Assembly: GCA_900538475.1 (NCBI GenBank)
Contig: UPYT01000003.1
Coordinates: 62,001 to 126,000 of the forward strand
Direction of reading: 5' to 3'
Source: an uncultured Clostridium sp.
GTDB lineage: Bacteria; Bacillota; Clostridia; Lachnospirales; Lachnospiraceae
Length of the DNA stretch: 64,000 nucleotides
Shown here: piece by piece, positions 26,551-35,492 of the stretch
How the letters are laid out: each line of letters opens with the position of its first letter
Position numbering within the stretch: position 1 is the stretch's first letter
Notes under the pieces: model-generated
Told to the model about the DNA's origin: nothing
Database searches by the model: none
Seen by the model: the letters and a program-made list of their open reading frames with translations, nothing else
Position numbers and translations under genes: made by a program

Positions 26551-28309
26551 TGGCAGCAGGCAGGAATCCTGCTGGATGCTGCAGACCAAGCGGGCAGATT
26601 TTGGATCCCTCGCAAAGCGTTTTCACATCAGCCCTGTGACTGCGCGGATTATCAGAAACAGAGGGATAGTAGGAGAGGAGGCTGTGGAAAAATATCTCCA
26701 CGGAACGCTTCGGGATTTGTACAATCCTCATCTTCTGAAGGGGATGGATCAGGCTGTCGGGATTTTGGAAGATAAAATAAAATCTGGAAAACGGATTCGC
26801 GTTGTAGGCGATTATGATATTGACGGTGTGTGCTCCACCTACCTGCTGTACCGGGGAATTTCCCGGTGCAGAGGTCTGGTGGATTATCAGATCCCGGAGC
26901 GAATCCGAGACGGATACGGTATTAATGAGAATATTATCAGAAAGGCTGCAGCTGACGGAATTGATACGATTGTAACCTGTGACAATGGAATTGCGGCTTT
27001 GGATCAGATTGCTCTGGCAAAAGAATTGGGACTGACAGTCGTGGTGACGGATCATCATGAGGTGGTGCGCAGGGCAGATGGCTCAGAGCAGCTTCCCTGT
27101 GCAGATGCGGTTGTGAATCCCAAGCAGGATGGCTGCAGCTATCCATTTAAAAGCATTTGCGGCGGAGTTGTGGCCTATAAGCTGGTGCAGGTTTTGTTTG
27201 AGCGCTTTGGAATTCCGGAGACAGAATGGGAGCAGATGCTGGAGTTTGCGGCAATTGCTGCAGTAGGCGATGTGATGCCGCTTCAGGATGAGAACAGAAT
27301 TCTGGTGAGAAGGGGACTGCGTCAGATTGCCTGTACGAAAAGTGCAGGACTCAGAGCCTTGGTGGAAGCCTGTGATCTGGATATTACCCAGCTGACGGCA
27401 TATCACATTGGATTTGTCATTGGACCCTGTCTGAATGCCAGCGGAAGACTTCAGACAGCGAAGCTGGCTCTGGAAATGCTTCTCTGTGAAGATGAGACAC
27501 AGGCTCAGGAAATGGCAGTTCAGCTAAAGGAGCTGAATGAGGAGCGAAAGAACATGACGCAGAAAGGCGTAGAGGAAGCCCTTTCTCTCGTTGAAGAACA
27601 GTATGAGAATGATTCGGTGCTGGTAGTGTACCTGCCGGACTGCCATGAGTCTTTAGCTGGAATTATTGCAGGCCGTGTGCGTGAAGCCTGGAACAGGCCG
27701 TCTTTTGTTCTGACCAGGAGTGCGGAGGAGGCAGATTCACAGGACGGCGAAGAAACGGTTCTCATGGCAAAGGGCTCGGGCCGTTCGATTGAAGCATACC
27801 ATATGTACCAGGGACTTTGCGGAGTTCAGGATCTTCTTGTAAAATTCGGAGGCCATCCTATGGCAGCTGGTTTTTCTCTGCGGGAAGCAGATATTGAGGA
27901 ATTCCGCCGAAGACTGAATGAACAGGCGGATTTGAAGCCAGAGGATTTTGTGCGGAAAATCTGGATTGATGTACCGATGCCTCTGGAATATATTTCCGAG
28001 GGACTGGTTGAAGAACTGAAGCAGCTGGAGCCCTTTGGACAGGGCAATGAGAAGCCGCAGTTCGCGCAGAAAAATCTTTTGATTCGAAGCAGCCGCGTTC
28101 TTGGACGGAACCGGAATGCAGTAAAGCTGTCTCTGGTTACGGAACAGGGGTATTCGATGGAAGGAATGCTGTTTACGGAGGGAGATCGCTTTATGGAGGA
28201 GCTGGGAAGCCAGAAGCACATCGATGTGATTTATTATCCAGATGTAAATGAGTATAATGGAAACAGAACGCTGCAGATTGTGGTTCGAGAATATAAGCTG
28301 CATCCATAA
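26537..28309 (+). CDS. recJ: single-stranded-DNA-specific exonuclease RecJ
   Basis: 590 residues. It degrades single-stranded DNA 5' to 3' in recombination and repair. The DHH motifs are VVGDYDIDGVCSTYLL, TIVTCDNGIAA and VVVTDHHEV. The DHHA1 motif is VKFGGHPMAAGFSL near residue 435, and an OB-fold tail follows (VEELKQLEPFGQGNEKP). The first 14 bp overlap the chemoreceptor-like gene, with AAGGAAA as ribosome site inside that gene, so translation is probably coupled. The Gfo/Idh gene follows after 23 bp. Confidence 0.95.
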   Translation: MKKNNGSRQESCWMLQTKRADFGSLAKRFHISPVTARIIRNRGIVGEEAVEKYLHGTLRDLYNPHLLKGMDQAVGILEDKIKSGKRIRVVGDYDIDGVCSTYLLYRGISRCRGLVDYQIPERIRDGYGINENIIRKAAADGIDTIVTCDNGIAALDQIALAKELGLTVVVTDHHEVVRRADGSEQLPCADAVVNPKQDGCSYPFKSICGGVVAYKLVQVLFERFGIPETEWEQMLEFAAIAAVGDVMPLQDENRILVRRGLRQIACTKSAGLRALVEACDLDITQLTAYHIGFVIGPCLNASGRLQTAKLALEMLLCEDETQAQEMAVQLKELNEERKNMTQKGVEEALSLVEEQYENDSVLVVYLPDCHESLAGIIAGRVREAWNRPSFVLTRSAEEADSQDGEETVLMAKGSGRSIEAYHMYQGLCGVQDLLVKFGGHPMAAGFSLREADIEEFRRRLNEQADLKPEDFVRKIWIDVPMPLEYISEGLVEELKQLEPFGQGNEKPQFAQKNLLIRSSRVLGRNRNAVKLSLVTEQGYSMEGMLFTEGDRFMEELGSQKHIDVIYYPDVNEYNGNRTLQIVVREYKLHP

Positions 28310-28332
28310 AAAGTGGAATGGAGGATAATGCT

Positions 28333-29469
28333 ATGAAAGAAATCCGCACAGTAATCATCGGTTTTGGCGGTATGGGAAAAAAATATGCAAAAATTATTGC
28401 AGAAGGACAGGCTCCGGGGCTGACACTTCAGGGGATTTGCTGTCGGAACCAGCCTGGTCAGCAGGAGATCCGCACCCTTTATCCTCAAACGGCTCTGTAT
28501 CAGGATGTGGAAGATACATTTTCTCATCAGGAGGATTTTGACGCAGTGGTGATTGCAACCCCGCATTCTACCCACGTGGAAATTGGGAAAAAGGCATTTT
28601 CCTGTGGAAAACATGTTTTTTGCGAGAAGCCTTTGGGGATTACGGCAGAAGCGGCAGAAGAACTGGCAGCTGCAAAGCGGGCAGATACGGAATTTGCCGT
28701 GATGTTTCACTGCAGAACCTTCCCGGCATTCCGCAAGGCAAAGGAAATGCTGGATACAGGCGTTCTGGGACATGTAACGAGAGCTGTCTGGATTTGTAAT
28801 AACTGGTTCCGCTCCCCATGGTATCACAGCAGTGCTTCTTGGAGAAGCAGCTGGAACGGGGAAGGCGGAGGACTTCTTTTGAATCAGTGTCAGCATTATC
28901 TTGATATGTGGCAGTGGCTGTTTGGAATGCCGGATGCAGTGGATGCAGATATTGATTTTGGAAAGTATAATGATTTTGCTGTAGATGACAGTGTAGATCT
29001 GCGGCTTTATTATGGAAGCCGAAAGGATGGACGTCCGCCCTTCCGGGGCTCTCTGATCAGCTCCAGCGGTGAGCATCCAGGCTCTAATCGGCTGGAAATC
29101 TGGGGAACCTGCGGAAAACTGACTGTTGAAGGTGGAAAAACGGTGCTCTGGGATAAAAATGATGTGAATACAGACACTTTTAATCGGGAAAACAGGGTGA
29201 TTTTCGGACAGCCCTCTCACCATGAGGAAGTGGTGGCATTAGAGCCGGAGGAGGATGCTTATGTGACGATGTTTCGGAATTTCAGCGATCATCTTCTGAA
29301 AGGAACGCCGTTAATTGCGCCGGGAGAGGAAGGCATTGGAGGACTTTTGCTGGCCAATGCTTCTTATCTTTCTGCCTGGACTGGTGAACGGGTTAAATTT
29401 CCTCTGGATGAAAAGCGGTATGGAGAGCTGTTAGAGGAGCATCGGAGAGCGGAGCTGGAGAAGGGCTGA
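28333..29469 (+). CDS. Gfo/Idh/MocA family oxidoreductase
   Basis: 378 residues from ATG 28333 with GGAGGATAA upstream. The Rossmann motif is VIIGFGGMGKKYAKI. The family Lys motif is VFCEKPLGIT near residue 100, and ATPHSTHVEIGKKAF and GGGLLLNQCQHYLDMWQW also match. It oxidises or reduces a sugar or cyclitol with NAD(P). It is third in the sensor-recJ unit and is followed by a terminator that overlaps the glyA promoter. The substrate is unknown. Confidence 0.88.
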   Translation: MKEIRTVIIGFGGMGKKYAKIIAEGQAPGLTLQGICCRNQPGQQEIRTLYPQTALYQDVEDTFSHQEDFDAVVIATPHSTHVEIGKKAFSCGKHVFCEKPLGITAEAAEELAAAKRADTEFAVMFHCRTFPAFRKAKEMLDTGVLGHVTRAVWICNNWFRSPWYHSSASWRSSWNGEGGGLLLNQCQHYLDMWQWLFGMPDAVDADIDFGKYNDFAVDDSVDLRLYYGSRKDGRPPFRGSLISSSGEHPGSNRLEIWGTCGKLTVEGGKTVLWDKNDVNTDTFNRENRVIFGQPSHHEEVVALEPEEDAYVTMFRNFSDHLLKGTPLIAPGEEGIGGLLLANASYLSAWTGERVKFPLDEKRYGELLEEHRRAELEKG

Positions 29470-29543
29470 GAATTCGATAGAAAATCTGCTGCTGTTTACA
29501 GGCAAGCCAGTGAACAACAATAAAACGTCAGAAAACCACGAAG

Positions 29544-29578
29544 AAAAGAGACAATTGCTTGACAGGTCTCTTTTTTTT
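29544..29578 (+). terminator. terminator overlapping the glyA promoter
   Basis: AAAAGAGAC (29544-29552) pairs with GTCTC (29566-29570) plus following T's, and the T run continues to 29578. The loop contains the TTGACA -35 box of the glyA promoter. Confidence 0.65.
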
Positions 29579-29588
29579 GTACTATAAT
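29559..29588 (+). promoter_or_regulatory. promoter of glyA
   Basis: Perfect TTGACA (29559-29564) and perfect TATAAT (29583-29588) with an 18-bp spacer, which is itself the 3' arm and U-tract of the preceding terminator. I found no glycine or SAM riboswitch in the short leader. Confidence 0.8.
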
Positions 29589-29640
29589 CAAAACCATGCG
29601 GGGGATACCAATTATTTTAGAGAAGAAAAGGAGTACTGCT

Positions 29641-30888
29641 ATGGTTAATGAGGTAATGAATTTCATCACAGACTATGATCCTGAAGTGGGAAAAGCGATT
29701 GAAGCAGAGGCGGCTCGTCAGAGAAGAAATCTGGAGCTGATTGCATCAGAAAACATTGTTTCAGAGCCGGTTATGATGGCGATGGGAACGGTGCTTACCA
29801 ACAAATATGCAGAGGGTTATTCCGGGAAGCGGTACTACGGCGGCTGTGAGTGCGTGGATGTGGTGGAGAATATTGCCATTGACCGTGCAAAAAAGCTGTT
29901 TGGATGCGACTATGCCAATGTACAGCCCCACTCTGGAGCACAGGCTAATATGGCAGTGTTTGTCGCTATGTTAAAGCCGGGAGATACGGTGCTGAGCATG
30001 AGTCTGGATCATGGCGGCCATCTTTCTCATGGAAGTCCTGTAAACTTCTCTGGCATGTATTTTAATATTGTTCCCTATGGCGTGAATGAACAGGGATTTA
30101 TTGATTATGATGAGGTAGAACGTCTTGCTGTAGAGCATAAGCCGAAGATGATTCTGGCAGGAGCCAGCGCTTATGCCCGGACGATTGATTTTAAACGTTT
30201 CCGTGAGATTGCAGATAAGGTTGGCGCATATCTGATGGTAGATATGGCTCATATTGCAGGGCTTGTGGCAGCAGGAGAGCATCCCAGTCCCATTCCTTAC
30301 GCAGATGTAGTGACGACTACGACACACAAGACTCTGCGGGGGCCCAGAGGCGGCATGATTCTGGCAAATCAGGCTGCAGCAGATAAATTTAATTTTAACA
30401 AGGCTATTTTCCCGGGAACCCAGGGCGGACCTTTGGAGCATGTGATTGCAGCAAAGGCAGTCTGCTTTGGCGAAGCTCTGAAACCGGAATTTAAGGAATA
30501 TCAGCATCAGGTAAGAAAGAATGCAGCGGCTCTGGCAGAAGCGCTGACGGCTCAGGGCTTCAAGCTGGTTTCTGGCGGCACTGATAACCATCTGATGCTG
30601 GTGGATCTGACAGGGCTTGATGTCAGCGGAAAGGAGCTGCAGAATCGGTGTGATGAGGTTTATATTACACTGAATAAAAATGCAGTACCTAATGATCCCA
30701 GAAGTCCCTTTGTGACCTCCGGTGTCCGTATTGGAACTCCAGCTATTACTTCCAGAGGGCTGAAAGAGGAGGATATGCCGAAGATTGCTGAGTGTATCTG
30801 GCTGGCAGCTACGGATTTTGAGAATAAGGCTGATTACATTCGCGCTGAGGTAACGAAGCTCTGTGAAAAATATCCGATTTATAAATAA
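29641..30888 (+). CDS. glyA: serine hydroxymethyltransferase
   Basis: 415 residues. It interconverts serine and glycine with tetrahydrofolate and pyridoxal phosphate. [14 protein letters not shown] near residue 29, the [13 protein letters not shown] loop, and [15 protein letters not shown] with the PLP Lys at about residue 230 are diagnostic. AAGGAG precedes ATG 29641. The gene is monocistronic between its own promoter and a strong terminator. Confidence 0.97.
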   Translation: MVNEVMNFITDYDPEVGKAIEAEAARQRRNLELIASENIVSEPVMMAMGTVLTNKYAEGYSGKRYYGGCECVDVVENIAIDRAKKLFGCDYANVQPHSGAQANMAVFVAMLKPGDTVLSMSLDHGGHLSHGSPVNFSGMYFNIVPYGVNEQGFIDYDEVERLAVEHKPKMILAGASAYARTIDFKRFREIADKVGAYLMVDMAHIAGLVAAGEHPSPIPYADVVTTTTHKTLRGPRGGMILANQAAADKFNFNKAIFPGTQGGPLEHVIAAKAVCFGEALKPEFKEYQHQVRKNAAALAEALTAQGFKLVSGGTDNHLMLVDLTGLDVSGKELQNRCDEVYITLNKNAVPNDPRSPFVTSGVRIGTPAITSRGLKEEDMPKIAECIWLAATDFENKADYIRAEVTKLCEKYPIYK

Positions 30889-30902
30889 TATCTGCAATAT
30901 AG

Positions 30903-30955
30903 GCCGCTGCCGGAGATTTTACATTGTTTGTAAAATCTCCGGCAGCGGCTTTTCT
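30903..30955 (+). terminator. strong terminator of glyA
   Basis: GCCGCTGCCGGAGATTTTAC pairs over 20 bp with the complementary run ending at 30949, with a 7-nt loop, followed by TTTTC. It insulates glyA from the pst promoter region. Confidence 0.9.
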
Positions 30956-30977
30956 TTGCTTTTTTTTGCGAAAAAAC

Positions 30978-31030
30978 TTTACATTGATTTTACAGACAGC
31001 TTCTTTTAGATTTTACATAAGGATTTTACA
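30978..31030 (+). promoter_or_regulatory. Pho boxes upstream of pstS
   Basis: TTTACA occurs at 30978, 30989, 31012 and 31025, that is at steps of 11, 23 and 13 bp on one strand. Gram-positive PhoP binds direct repeats of TT(A/T/C)ACA spaced about 11 bp. The region lies 135-190 bp before pstS, and the operon encodes PhoP and PhoR, which supports phosphate-starvation control. Binding itself is inferred. Confidence 0.75.
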
Positions 31031-31164
31031 ATACGCCTTGTAAGAAACAAAACGCAGTCACTGGGAAGTCCCCCAAAAGCAGCTTCCCATGATGATACAG
31101 GATCACAAATGTAAAACATATGCGGCAAAAAGACAAGGCCGTACAGAAAAAGGAGAGAAAAATT

Positions 31165-32118
31165 ATGAAAAAAACAATGGCAGTACTTTTAGCAATGGGT
31201 CTGGCAATGGCAGGTCTGACTGGATGTTCCGGAAATAAGGCAGCTGAGACAACTGCAGCAGCAACCGAAGCAGCAACTACAGCCGCTCAGACAGAGAAGG
31301 CGGAGGAGACTACTGCAAAAGAGACTGAAGGAAAGGCAGAAGGTCCTATCAGTGTGGTATCTCGTGAGGATGGCTCCGGTACCAGAGGTGCTTTTATTGA
31401 GCTGTTCGGCATCGAAGAGAAGAATGATGCAGGAGAAAAAATAGATATGACTACAGAGGATGCAGAAATTACTAACAGCACCTCTGTTATGATGACCACA
31501 ATTTCTGGAAATACCGAGGCAATCGGTTATATTTCTCTGGGCTCTTTAAATGATACGGTAAAGGCAGTAAAGATTGATGGAGCAGAGGCAACCGTTGACA
31601 ATATCAAATCTGGTGCATACAAAATTGCCCGCCCGTTTAATATCGCAACAAAGGCAGAAGTAAGCGAGGTTGCTGCTGATTTCATTAAATATATTATGAG
31701 TGAGCAGGGACAGAAGGTTGTTGAGGATAACGGATATATCAGCCAGGGAAATGAGGGAGCATATGAAGCTTCTGGTCTTTCTGGAAAGGTTGTAGTAGCA
31801 GGTTCTTCTTCTGTAACTCCGGTTATGGAAAAGCTGAAAGAGGCTTATAATGCATTGAATCCGGATGTAACTATTGAAGTACAGCAGTCTGATTCTACTA
31901 CTGGTGTAACCTCCGCAATTGAGGGTGTGTGTGATATTGGTATGGCATCCAGAGAGTTAAAGGACAGCGAACTGGAGAAGGGAGTTACTGGCACTGTAAT
32001 TGCCATGGACGGAATTGCTGTTATTGTAAACAATGATAGTCCGGTAGAGGAACTGACCAGCGAGAATGTAAAAGCAATTTTTACCGGCGAGGTTACTGAC
32101 TGGGCAGATGTAAAGTAA
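31165..32118 (+). CDS. pstS: phosphate-binding lipoprotein PstS with halves in permuted order
   Basis: 317 residues, starting MKKTMAVLLAMG. The lipobox LTGC has its Cys at residue 21. Residues 22-60 are a Thr/Ala/Glu-rich linker. Residues 61-200 then hold what is normally the C-terminal half of PstS: SREDGSGTRGAF (66-77), AIGYISLGSL, YKIARPF and the SEQGQKVV motif (179-186). Residues 208-317 hold the normal N-terminal half: VAGSSSVTPVMEKL (211-224), DIGMASREL, IAMDGIAVIVNN, and the end AIFTGEVTDWADVK. In ordinary PstS the IFTG-W block runs straight into the SREDGSGTR block, so the natural join has become the ends. All phosphate-binding loops seem present. It is the first gene of the pst operon, under Pho boxes. 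Confidence 0.9.
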   Translation: MKKTMAVLLAMGLAMAGLTGCSGNKAAETTAAATEAATTAAQTEKAEETTAKETEGKAEGPISVVSREDGSGTRGAFIELFGIEEKNDAGEKIDMTTEDAEITNSTSVMMTTISGNTEAIGYISLGSLNDTVKAVKIDGAEATVDNIKSGAYKIARPFNIATKAEVSEVAADFIKYIMSEQGQKVVEDNGYISQGNEGAYEASGLSGKVVVAGSSSVTPVMEKLKEAYNALNPDVTIEVQQSDSTTGVTSAIEGVCDIGMASRELKDSELEKGVTGTVIAMDGIAVIVNNDSPVEELTSENVKAIFTGEVTDWADVK

Positions 32119-32153
32119 TTACAACATGAAGAATCATATTTGAAACCATCGTG

Positions 32154-32177
32154 AGGCGGCCCCTTCAGGAGCCGCCT
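32154..32177 (+). other. intercistronic hairpin between pstS and pstC
   Basis: AGGCGGC / GCCGCCT stem with a 10-nt loop and only a weak T tract. It may stop some transcripts or protect the pstS 3' end, giving more PstS than permease, as is common for binding-protein genes. Confidence 0.55.
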
Positions 32178-32222
32178 TCTATGACACAGCAGAGAAGCAT
32201 CCCTGGAAAGTAAGGAGTTTGT

Positions 32223-33074
32223 ATGAATCATTTGAAAGAAAAATCCATGCGTATGGTATTTATGATATCTGCCTGCGCGTCTATTCTGTCTGTAGCTATG
32301 ATATGTATTTTCCTGTTTGCAAACGGGATTCCAGCAATAGGAAAAATCGGTATATTTGATTTTCTGCTGGGGGAAAAGTGGAAGCCGGGAAATGACATTT
32401 ATGGAATCCTTCCCATGATTCTGGGAAGTATTTATGTAACTGCAGGGGCTATTGTGGTGGGGGTTCCCATCGGCATCCTGACTGCTATTTTTATGTCCCG
32501 GTTTTGTCCCCGCAGCCTGTACCGGATTATGAAGCCGGCCATTGATCTGCTGGCAGGAATCCCTTCCGTTGTCTATGGATTTTTCGGTATGGTAGTGATT
32601 GTTCCGGTCATGTCAAAGCTTTTTGGCGGAAGCGGAAAGAGTATGGCAACAGCTTCTGTTCTCCTGGGAATTATGATTCTTCCTACGATTATCGGGGTAT
32701 CAGAATCAGCAATTAATGCGGTTCCTTCCAGCTATTATGAAGGAGCCCTGGCTCTGGGAGCCAGCCATGAAAGAAGTGTATTTTTTGCTACACTTCCAGC
32801 TGCAAAATCAGGAATTCTTGCAGGTGTGATTCTGGGTGTAGGACGGGCTATTGGTGAGACGATGGCAGTAATTATGGTGGCTGGAAACCAGGCTCGTATG
32901 CCGAAGGGATTGTTTGAAGGAGTCCGCACCATGACGGCTAATATTGTGCTGGAGATGGGATATGCCACAGATTTGCATCGGGAAGCTTTGATTGCAACAG
33001 CTGTAGTATTGTTTGTGTTTATTTTGATTATTAACCTGTCATTTTCTATTTTAAGCAGAAAGGCGGAAGCGTGA
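32223..33074 (+). CDS. pstC: phosphate ABC transporter permease PstC
   Basis: 283 residues with six membrane segments. GEKWKPGNDIYGILPMILGS, AGIPSVVYGFFGMVVIVP and the EAA-type loop EGALALGASHERSVFFATLPAAKSG are typical of PstC. It forms the phosphate channel with PstA. Its stop overlaps the pstA start by one base (TGATG). Confidence 0.95.
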   Translation: MNHLKEKSMRMVFMISACASILSVAMICIFLFANGIPAIGKIGIFDFLLGEKWKPGNDIYGILPMILGSIYVTAGAIVVGVPIGILTAIFMSRFCPRSLYRIMKPAIDLLAGIPSVVYGFFGMVVIVPVMSKLFGGSGKSMATASVLLGIMILPTIIGVSESAINAVPSSYYEGALALGASHERSVFFATLPAAKSGILAGVILGVGRAIGETMAVIMVAGNQARMPKGLFEGVRTMTANIVLEMGYATDLHREALIATAVVLFVFILIINLSFSILSRKAEA

Positions 33075-33970
33075 TGGAAGCATTTATGGAAAAAAAGAAT
33101 GTAGAGATTCAGGCAATTAACCGTCAGACCTTTTCTCAGCGTCTGAAGTCCTATAAAAGAAGTCCCTTGTCCCTGCTTTTGCTGATTCTGGTCAGCCTGT
33201 CGGCTCTGATTACGGTGATGACGCTGCTGTTTTTGATTGCCTATATTCTGATTAAGGGTGTTCCTTATCTGACGGCAGATCTGTTTGCGTGGGAATATAA
33301 CAGTGAAAATGTATCTCTGATGCCGGCGCTGATTAATACCATTATTATGACAGGGCTTTCTCTGATTATTGCAGGTCCTTTGGGAATTTTTGCAGCTATC
33401 TATCTGGTGGAATATGCAAAGCGGGGAAATAAGCTGGTGGCTTTGATTCGAATTACAGCGGAAACCTTATCCGGAATTCCTTCAATTGTGTACGGTCTGT
33501 TTGGATTTCTGCTGTTTGCCGTTACCTTTAAGTGGTCCTACACAATCCTGGGCGGCGCGCTGACTTTGGCAATTATGATTCTTCCGTTAATTATGAGGAC
33601 AACGGAGGAGGCGTTAAAATCGGTTCCGGATTCTTATAGAGAAGGCAGCTTTGGACTGGGAGCGGGGCGGTTAAGAACAGTCTTTCATATTGTGCTTCCA
33701 TCAGCAGTTCCGGGAATTCTGGCCGGAATTATTCTCGCAGTTGGACGAATTGTAGGTGAGACGGCAGCTTTGATGTATACGGCAGGTACTGTGGCTGGAA
33801 TTCCGGAAAGTCTTTTAGGCTCCGGGCGGACGCTGGCTGTTCATATGTATGTGCTGACTAATGAGGGGCTGTATACCAATCAATCTTACGCAACAGCAGT
33901 GGTGCTTCTGGTGATTGTCGTGTGCATCAATGCCGTTTCCGGGATGATTGCAAAAATGGTAGCAAAATAG
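33074..33970 (+). CDS. pstA: phosphate ABC transporter permease PstA
   Basis: 298 residues from ATG 33074; a GTG one codon earlier and an ATG at 33086 are alternatives. Six membrane segments, LSGIPSIVYGLFGFLLF and the loop EGSFGLGAGRLRTVFHIVLPSAVPG identify PstA. It pairs with PstC. A 103-bp gap without clear structure separates it from pstB. Confidence 0.95.
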   Translation: MEAFMEKKNVEIQAINRQTFSQRLKSYKRSPLSLLLLILVSLSALITVMTLLFLIAYILIKGVPYLTADLFAWEYNSENVSLMPALINTIIMTGLSLIIAGPLGIFAAIYLVEYAKRGNKLVALIRITAETLSGIPSIVYGLFGFLLFAVTFKWSYTILGGALTLAIMILPLIMRTTEEALKSVPDSYREGSFGLGAGRLRTVFHIVLPSAVPGILAGIILAVGRIVGETAALMYTAGTVAGIPESLLGSGRTLAVHMYVLTNEGLYTNQSYATAVVLLVIVVCINAVSGMIAKMVAK

Positions 33971-34073
33971 ATGCCGGAAAGGCTGAAAAACCGGATAGGC
34001 CAACTGGTGAAGAGGCGTTTGTATCAGAAAAATATAATAACAAAGAATGTTTGGAAATCAGGAAAGGGAATTT

Positions 34074-34823
34074 ATGGATAAGCTGACAATTCAGAATATG
34101 GAGCTGTATTACGGGGATTTTAAGGCCCTGAAGGGGATTAATTTGAATATTCAAGCAAATGAAATTACCGCTTTTATTGGGCCTTCCGGATGCGGAAAAT
34201 CGACACTTTTAAAGTCTTTAAACAGGATGAATGATCTGGTTGAGGGATGTAAAATCACAGGAAAAATTCTGCTGGATGGGGAAGATATTTATGGAAATAT
34301 GGACATTAACCTTCTGCGGAAGCGGGTGGGAATGGTATTCCAGAAGCCAAATCCTTTCCCCATGAGCGTGTATGATAATATTGCTTTCGGTCCCAGAACT
34401 CACGGGATTCATTCCAAGGTTCAGCTGGATGATATTGTGGAAAAATCGCTGAGAGATGCGGCTATCTGGGATGAGCTGAAGGATCGTCTGAAAAAGAGCG
34501 CCCTGGGACTTTCCGGCGGTCAGCAGCAGCGGCTTTGCATTGCCCGCGCGTTGGCAGTACAGCCCGAGGTGCTTTTGATGGATGAGCCTACTTCTGCTCT
34601 GGATCCGATTTCCACCTCAAAAATAGAGGATCTTGCTGTAGAACTGAAAAAGGATTATACTATTGTTATGGTAACACATAATATGCAGCAGGCTGCGCGT
34701 ATTTCTGATAAAACTGCATTTTTCCTTCTGGGAGAGGTGGTAGAATTCGGAGAGACAGAGCAGATTTTCTCCATGCCCAGAAACAAGAAAACGGAAGATT
34801 ATATTACGGGGAGGTTTGGCTGA
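34074..34823 (+). CDS. pstB: phosphate ABC transporter ATP-binding protein PstB
   Basis: 249 residues from ATG 34074 after GGAAAGGGA. Walker A is [12 protein letters not shown], the Q-loop is [15 protein letters not shown] (characteristic of PstB), the signature is LSGGQQQRL, Walker B is [12 protein letters not shown] and the switch region is [12 protein letters not shown]. It drives PstCA. phoU begins immediately after its stop. Confidence 0.97.
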   Translation: MDKLTIQNMELYYGDFKALKGINLNIQANEITAFIGPSGCGKSTLLKSLNRMNDLVEGCKITGKILLDGEDIYGNMDINLLRKRVGMVFQKPNPFPMSVYDNIAFGPRTHGIHSKVQLDDIVEKSLRDAAIWDELKDRLKKSALGLSGGQQQRLCIARALAVQPEVLLMDEPTSALDPISTSKIEDLAVELKKDYTIVMVTHNMQQAARISDKTAFFLLGEVVEFGETEQIFSMPRNKKTEDYITGRFG

Positions 34824-34824
34824 T

Positions 34825-35472
34825 ATGCGCAATCGTTTTGACGAACAGCTGGAGCTGTTAAATGTGGAACTGATTCGAATGGGAGCACTGTGTGAGGACG
34901 CGATTTCCTATGCATCAAGAACTCTGATGAAGGAGGGAGATTTCTCTGATGAGGTGTATAAAACCGATCGGGAAATCGACCAGAAGGAGCGGGATATTGA
35001 AAATCTTTGTATGAGAATTCTCCTGCAGCAGCAGCCTGTGGCAAAGGATCTCAGACAGGTTTCTTCTGCTCTGAAAATGATTTCTGATATGGAACGTATT
35101 GGTGATCAGGCGTCAGATATTGCAGAGATCTGCAGCTTTCTGCAGGGCTGGGAAACAGAGAGCCGGCTTCACATTCGGGATATGGCAGAGGCGACCATGA
35201 AAATGGTAACGGAGAGCATTGATTCCTTTGTAAAAAAGGATTTGAACATAGCAAAAGAAGTAATTCTCTATGATGATGTGGTGGATGAGCTGTTCGGTAA
35301 GGTAAAGCAGGAGCTGATTGGACTGCTGACCCGGGAGGACAGGAATGAGGAGCTGGGAGAGTTCTGTATTGATATGCTGATGATTGCAAAGTATTTTGAG
35401 CGCATCGGTGATCACGCTACGAATATTGCCGAGTGGGTGGAGTATTCTATTACCGGCACACATCTGGAGTAG
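34825..35472 (+). CDS. phoU: phosphate signalling regulator PhoU
   Basis: 215 residues, two three-helix PhoU repeats. MRNRFDEQLELLNVELIRMG opens the first. Metal-site motifs are SDMERIGDQASDIAE (about residue 95) and ARYFERIGDHATNIAE-like text near residue 190 (AKYFERIGDHATNIAEW). PhoU links transporter state to PhoR. ATG 34825 has GGGGAGG about 10 nt upstream, inside pstB. Confidence 0.95.
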   Translation: MRNRFDEQLELLNVELIRMGALCEDAISYASRTLMKEGDFSDEVYKTDREIDQKERDIENLCMRILLQQQPVAKDLRQVSSALKMISDMERIGDQASDIAEICSFLQGWETESRLHIRDMAEATMKMVTESIDSFVKKDLNIAKEVILYDDVVDELFGKVKQELIGLLTREDRNEELGEFCIDMLMIAKYFERIGDHATNIAEWVEYSITGTHLE

Positions 35473-35492
35473 AACAGGAGGAAGCAGGCAGA

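Noticed and set aside
29581..29640. Glycine or SAM riboswitch upstream of glyA
   Set aside because: The leader after the TATAAT box is only about 45 nt, too short for these aptamers.
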